Source of the DNA: CAIUVD01 sp044338255
GTDB taxonomy: Bacteria; Planctomycetota; UBA11346
DNA: 64,000 nucleotides
Reading direction: 5' to 3'
NCBI GenBank assembly: GCA_044338255.1
Contig: JBIILZ010000002.1
Span: 23,208 to 87,207 of the forward strand
Shown: positions 61,119 to 64,000 of the stretch, in pieces
Layout: the number at the start of each line of letters is the position of its first letter
How positions within the stretch are numbered: the first letter of the stretch is position 1
Notes under the pieces: model-generated
Database searches by the model: none
Told to the model about the DNA's origin: nothing
The model's input: only the letters and a program-made list of their open reading frames with translations
Made by a program: the position numbers and the translations under genes

Positions 61119-62296
61119 GGACTTCTTACGGCTTTGCGCGCCGCCCGTTTAGCCGTGCGCGTGGCGGCGCGGGCGGCGGCGCGCTCGACGGCGGTCTCGG
61201 CCACCAAGCGGTACATGTCGAGATAGGCGGGCACCAGCGCCGCCGGCGCGAGATGAGCGGCCAAGCGCCGGCCGGCGGCGGTGATCTCCTGGCGGTAGTC
61301 TGGCTCGGTGAGCAGCCGGCCAACCGCCGCCGCCAAGTCTTCGGCGGTGCGCGGCGCCCCCACCACGCCGTGCCAACGGATGAGATCGGCCAGACCGCCG
61401 ACCGGCGGCGCAACCACCGGCACCCCCGCCGAGGCGGCCTCGATGGCGGCCAGCGGCTGACCTTCGTTACGGCTGGTCATGAGCAACACATCCATCTGCC
61501 CGAGGGCCTCGCTGGCGGGAATGAAGCCGGTGAAATGCACCCGCAAGCCGAGTTCCGCAGCACGGAATTCGGCCTGCTCGCGCAATTGCCCATCGCCGCA
61601 GATCAATCCCTGGACCGGCCGCGTATGCGAGAGCACCGCCAGCGTCTCGAGGAACAGATCGATGTCCTTGATCGGCGCCAAGCGCCCGAGGAAGCCCACT
61701 ACCGGTGTCCGCCGGCGTAACGCCGAGGCCCATTCGACATGGGCTTGCGGCTTCACCGGCAGCACCGGCACGGGCACGGTATGCCAAGTCGAACGCCGAC
61801 CGATGCGGAAGCAGCGCGAGAGATCGAGGACCTGCGACGGGGTCAGGCCGTGATGATGGTGGTTGGCGGCGACAAACTGTTCGAGATGGGTCAGGGCGAC
61901 GGTCAGCGGATGGCTGAAATAACCGTCCAGGACATGGCCATGATAGGTGTGAACGCAGGGCAGGCGCAGCAGGCGGCAGGCGCTACGGCCGAGGAAGCCA
62001 GCCTTGGCGGTATGGGTGTGCACGACATCCGGACGCAGAGCGCGCAAACGCTGGAAGATGGCTTTGAACGCCGTCCAGTCCTCGCGCCAATGCAGGCTGC
62101 GGCCAAGCCCGGGAACGACCTCGACGTTGATCCCATGGGCTTGCAGCCAGGTGGTGCAATCCGGCTCATCGGCGGCGCAGGTGCCGGTGAGCACGGTGAT
62201 GCGCTGGCCATGCCGCTGCAACTCGGGCAGCAGGGCTCCCAGCACACGGACCGGGCCACCATCGTTCAGACGCGCAATGATGTGGATGAGATGCAT
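61115..62296 (-). CDS. Glycosyltransferase family 4
   Basis: About 393 residues from ATG 62296 (MHLIHIIARLNDGGPVRVLG). The N-terminal GGP..VL loop, VHTHTAKAGFLGRSACRLLR and VHTYHGHVLDGYFSHPLTVA are typical. The C-terminal domain has VGFLGRLAPIKDIDLFLETL, then MTSRNEGQPLAAIEAASAGV, the GT4 EX7E-like site. The tail is strongly basic (ATRTAKRAARKAV). It would transfer a sugar from a nucleotide donor, probably to a surface polysaccharide. The stop overlaps the start of the GH-like gene. Confidence 0.88.
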   Translation of the reverse strand: MHLIHIIARLNDGGPVRVLGALLPELQRHGQRITVLTGTCAADEPDCTTWLQAHGINVEVVPGLGRSLHWREDWTAFKAIFQRLRALRPDVVHTHTAKAGFLGRSACRLLRLPCVHTYHGHVLDGYFSHPLTVALTHLEQFVAANHHHHGLTPSQVLDLSRCFRIGRRSTWHTVPVPVLPVKPQAHVEWASALRRRTPVVGFLGRLAPIKDIDLFLETLAVLSHTRPVQGLICGDGQLREQAEFRAAELGLRVHFTGFIPASEALGQMDVLLMTSRNEGQPLAAIEAASAGVPVVAPPVGGLADLIRWHGVVGAPRTAEDLAAAVGRLLTEPDYRQEITAAGRRLAAHLAPAALVPAYLDMYRLVAETAVERAAARAATRTAKRAARKAVRSP

Positions 62297-62426
62297 ACGA
62301 GGCAGGACTAACCTCGCATGCCGTGAGGGCCACACAAAGGGTGACTTCGCGGTCGCCGAATTACAGGTCAATCTGCGGTCCAAATCGGCTCTTTGCTATG
62401 GCCGAAATCGCCCAGCATAACCCACC

Positions 62427-63251
62427 ATGGATCTTTTACTTGCGGCCAAGGCCGCCTTCTTGGGAGTGGTCGAAGGCCTGACCGAGTTCCTCCCCGTTTC
62501 TTCTACGGGACATCTGATCGTCGCCAGCGAACTCATCGGATTCAAACATCCGATCAAAGAAGTCTTTGAGATCGTCATCCAGATGGGTGCGATCCTGGCC
62601 GTGGTCTGGTACTTCCGGGCCCGCTTGCTGCTCAAGCTGCAAGGCTTGCGCCACGATCCCGCCTGCCAGCGTTTCTGGCTCAACCTGGTGATCGCTTTCG
62701 TGCCCTTCGCGGTGGTTGGTCTGCTCTTCGGCAAACATCTCAAAGCGTTGCTGTTTAATCCGCCGGTGGTCGCCGGCGCGCTTTGCCTGGGTGGCCTGGC
62801 GATTCTCGTCATTGAGCGTCTGCCCAAGCGCGAGCTGCATACCCGGGGTGAGGATCTACCGACCAAAACCGCCTTTTTTGTTGGGCTGTGCCAGATCCTG
62901 GCGTTGATCCCCGGGGTCTCGCGCTCGGGGGCGACGATCATGGGCGGCCTGTGCCTGAACATCTCGCGCCCGGCTGCGACCGAGTTCAGCTTTTACCTTT
63001 CGATCCCGGTGCTGACTGCGGCCTCAGTCTATGATCTGTGGAAGCATCGGCACGAAATCACCTCCGATGGTTATGGGCTCATCGGGGTTGGTTTCGTGGT
63101 CTCCTTCATCGTCGCTCTGGGCGTGATCCATTGGCTGATCCGCTATGTCGCGCATCATTCCTTCGTGATCTTCGGTTGGTATCGTTTGATCGTCGGCCTG
63201 GCGCTGGCTGCCGCCTGCGCCCTGGGCTGGACCGGCACTGGGGCCTTCTGA
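62427..63251 (+). CDS. uppP: Undecaprenyl-diphosphatase (BacA/UppP)
   Basis: 274 residues with about eight membrane helices. EGLTEFLPVSSTGHLIVASE is the first conserved motif (SST) and PGVSRSGATIMGGLCLNISR the second (SRSG). It removes phosphate from undecaprenyl diphosphate to recycle the lipid carrier of peptidoglycan and other wall polymers. It is followed by tmk one base after its stop; no other wall gene is adjacent. Confidence 0.95.
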   Translation: MDLLLAAKAAFLGVVEGLTEFLPVSSTGHLIVASELIGFKHPIKEVFEIVIQMGAILAVVWYFRARLLLKLQGLRHDPACQRFWLNLVIAFVPFAVVGLLFGKHLKALLFNPPVVAGALCLGGLAILVIERLPKRELHTRGEDLPTKTAFFVGLCQILALIPGVSRSGATIMGGLCLNISRPAATEFSFYLSIPVLTAASVYDLWKHRHEITSDGYGLIGVGFVVSFIVALGVIHWLIRYVAHHSFVIFGWYRLIVGLALAAACALGWTGTGAF

Positions 63252-63252
63252 G

Positions 63253-63858
63253 ATGCCACTAATCGTCCTTGAAGGTATCGACGGCTGCGGCAAATCGACG
63301 CAGATCGAACTCATTGCCGCCCGCCTCGGCGAACGCGGCATTCGCCATCGCCGGCTGCGCGAACCAGGCGGCACCGTGCTCGGCGAGCAGGTCCGCAACC
63401 TGTTGCTCGACAAGACCACCGAAGCCTGCCCCACGGCCGAGCTGTTCGGTTATCTCACGGCCCGCGCGCAGTTGTGCCATGCGGTGATCAAGCCGGCACT
63501 CAATCGCCAGGAAGTGGTCCTACTCGATCGTTTCTGGTATTCGACCATGGCCTATCAAGCCTACGGCCTGGGATTGGATGCGCAGCTCGTGCGGGCGGCC
63601 ATCGAACTCGCCTTGGATGGCCTGCATGCCGACCTCGCGCTGTGGCTGCGCATCGCTCCGGAAGTCGCCCTCCAACGGCGGGCCGCCGCACGCGGCGAGG
63701 ACCGCATCGAAGCCCGTGGGCTCGCCTATCAGCAGCGGGTCCATGATGGCTATTCGGTCTTGGCGGCGGCGGGCGAATTGCACGTCATCGACGCCGAACG
63801 CGATGCCGACACCATCTTCAACGAACTTTGGGCGGCGATCGATAGCCTCTTATTGTGA
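63253..63858 (+). CDS. tmk: Thymidylate kinase
   Basis: 201 residues. The P-loop is LIVLEGIDGCGKSTQIELIA. The substrate motif VVLLDRFWYSTMAYQ corresponds to DRY/DRF, and the lid region is AARGEDRIEARG. It phosphorylates dTMP to dTDP. It is preceded by uppP by one base. Its TGA stop at 63856 is the first base of an 11-bp tandem array. Confidence 0.94.
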   Translation: MPLIVLEGIDGCGKSTQIELIAARLGERGIRHRRLREPGGTVLGEQVRNLLLDKTTEACPTAELFGYLTARAQLCHAVIKPALNRQEVVLLDRFWYSTMAYQAYGLGLDAQLVRAAIELALDGLHADLALWLRIAPEVALQRRAAARGEDRIEARGLAYQQRVHDGYSVLAAAGELHVIDAERDADTIFNELWAAIDSLLL

Positions 63859-63906
63859 ACCAGTCGTGAACCAGTCGTGAACCAGTCGTGAGCCAGTCGT
63901 GAACCC
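63856..63906. repeat. 11-bp tandem repeat iterating the tmk stop codon
   Basis: TGAACCAGTCG at 63856, 63867 and 63878, variant TGAGCCAGTCG at 63889, and a final TGAACCC. With an 11-bp period the repeated TGA falls in all three frames in turn, so the array is a stop codon in every frame directly after tmk. Confidence 0.92.
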
Positions 63907-64000
63907 AATGGCATTGCGATAACAACGATGTGTGAAACAGCCTGAAAAATCAGGGATATTTCACTTGTATGTAGCCTGCAGTAATTTTTGGCGACTGCAT
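63907..64000. other. Stem-loop and AT-rich end of window
   Basis: GTGAAA...TTTCAC (63932-63937, 63959-63964) enclose CCTGA-AAAA-TCAGG (63941-63954), giving a nested hairpin. It may be a terminator for tmk or the start of a following region. No gene was seen before the window ends. Confidence 0.45.

Overview
The window is about 64 kb of GC-rich DNA (by eye in the mid-60% range) from a diderm bacterium. Outer-membrane beta-barrels, a TamA/TamB-type assembly factor and a LolCD-like exporter show the outer membrane. The mix of a secreted SGNH/TIG protein with a Cys-containing C-terminal anchor, a Gfo/Idh/MocA plus sugar-isomerase pair, an archaeal-type NrpR regulator and a GH clan-A-like secreted enzyme suits the PVC group (Planctomycetota or relatives). 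No rRNA or phylogenetic marker is present, so this placement is only a guess.

Layout. 0-1.5 kb: the start of citrate synthase (minus, cut by the window edge) and a divergent short ketosynthase. 1.4-2.1 kb: a mazEF-like toxin-antitoxin pair with a double palindrome upstream. 2.2-10.8 kb: an NrpR-type nitrogen regulator, glutamate synthase gltB-gltD and a YhiN-type flavoprotein. 11.0-12.4 kb: a ThiS/MoaD sulfur carrier and a radical-SAM-like protein that seems to have lost its iron-sulfur motif. 12.4-12.7 kb: a compact repeat cluster that includes the stop codons of both flanking genes. 12.7-17.9 kb: SDR, argC, a secreted protein ending in Gly-Thr repeats, hemB. 18.0-22.9 kb: one 1648-residue gene joining a TamB-like half to a TamA/Omp85-like half.

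23.0-37.5 kb is the most distinctive region. arsM and a GT2 glycosyltransferase face arsS (radical SAM), a GT-C membrane glycosyltransferase, a TIGR04282-type transferase, a DUF547 protein and a large FAD/NAD-polyferredoxin membrane protein. Next to these lie pstSCAB (phosphate uptake, minus strand), a secreted protein plus outer-membrane barrel pair, and a second GT-C protein. I read this as an arsenosugar/arsenolipid-type pathway beside a phosphate (and adventitious arsenate) importer. 37.5-38.7 kb is a patchwork of damaged copies of pstB and of the tamBA fusion, ending in a 53-bp inverted-repeat element that also occurs just upstream of the intact tamBA gene.

38.7-43.5 kb: a secreted SGNH hydrolase with three near-identical TIG repeats, tRNA-Leu(TAA), a secreted protein of unknown function, tRNA-Ala(GGC) with a strong terminator, and an AraC HTH remnant. 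43.5-49.4 kb: hybrid histidine kinase, single-domain response regulator, second kinase, CheR and an unknown protein, all on the minus strand. 49.5-54 kb: LolCD-like exporter, Gfo/Idh/MocA oxidoreductase and a sugar isomerase broken by one missing base. 54.2-64 kb: HU/IHF-like protein, purD, low-molecular-weight phosphatase, DUF4202, NAD-epimerase-like protein, HD phosphohydrolase, GH-like enzyme, GT4, uppP and tmk.

A recurring theme is short tandem repeats that start exactly on stop codons (12.4, 28.9, 58.1, 63.9 kb), plus in-frame short repeats inside envelope or secreted proteins.
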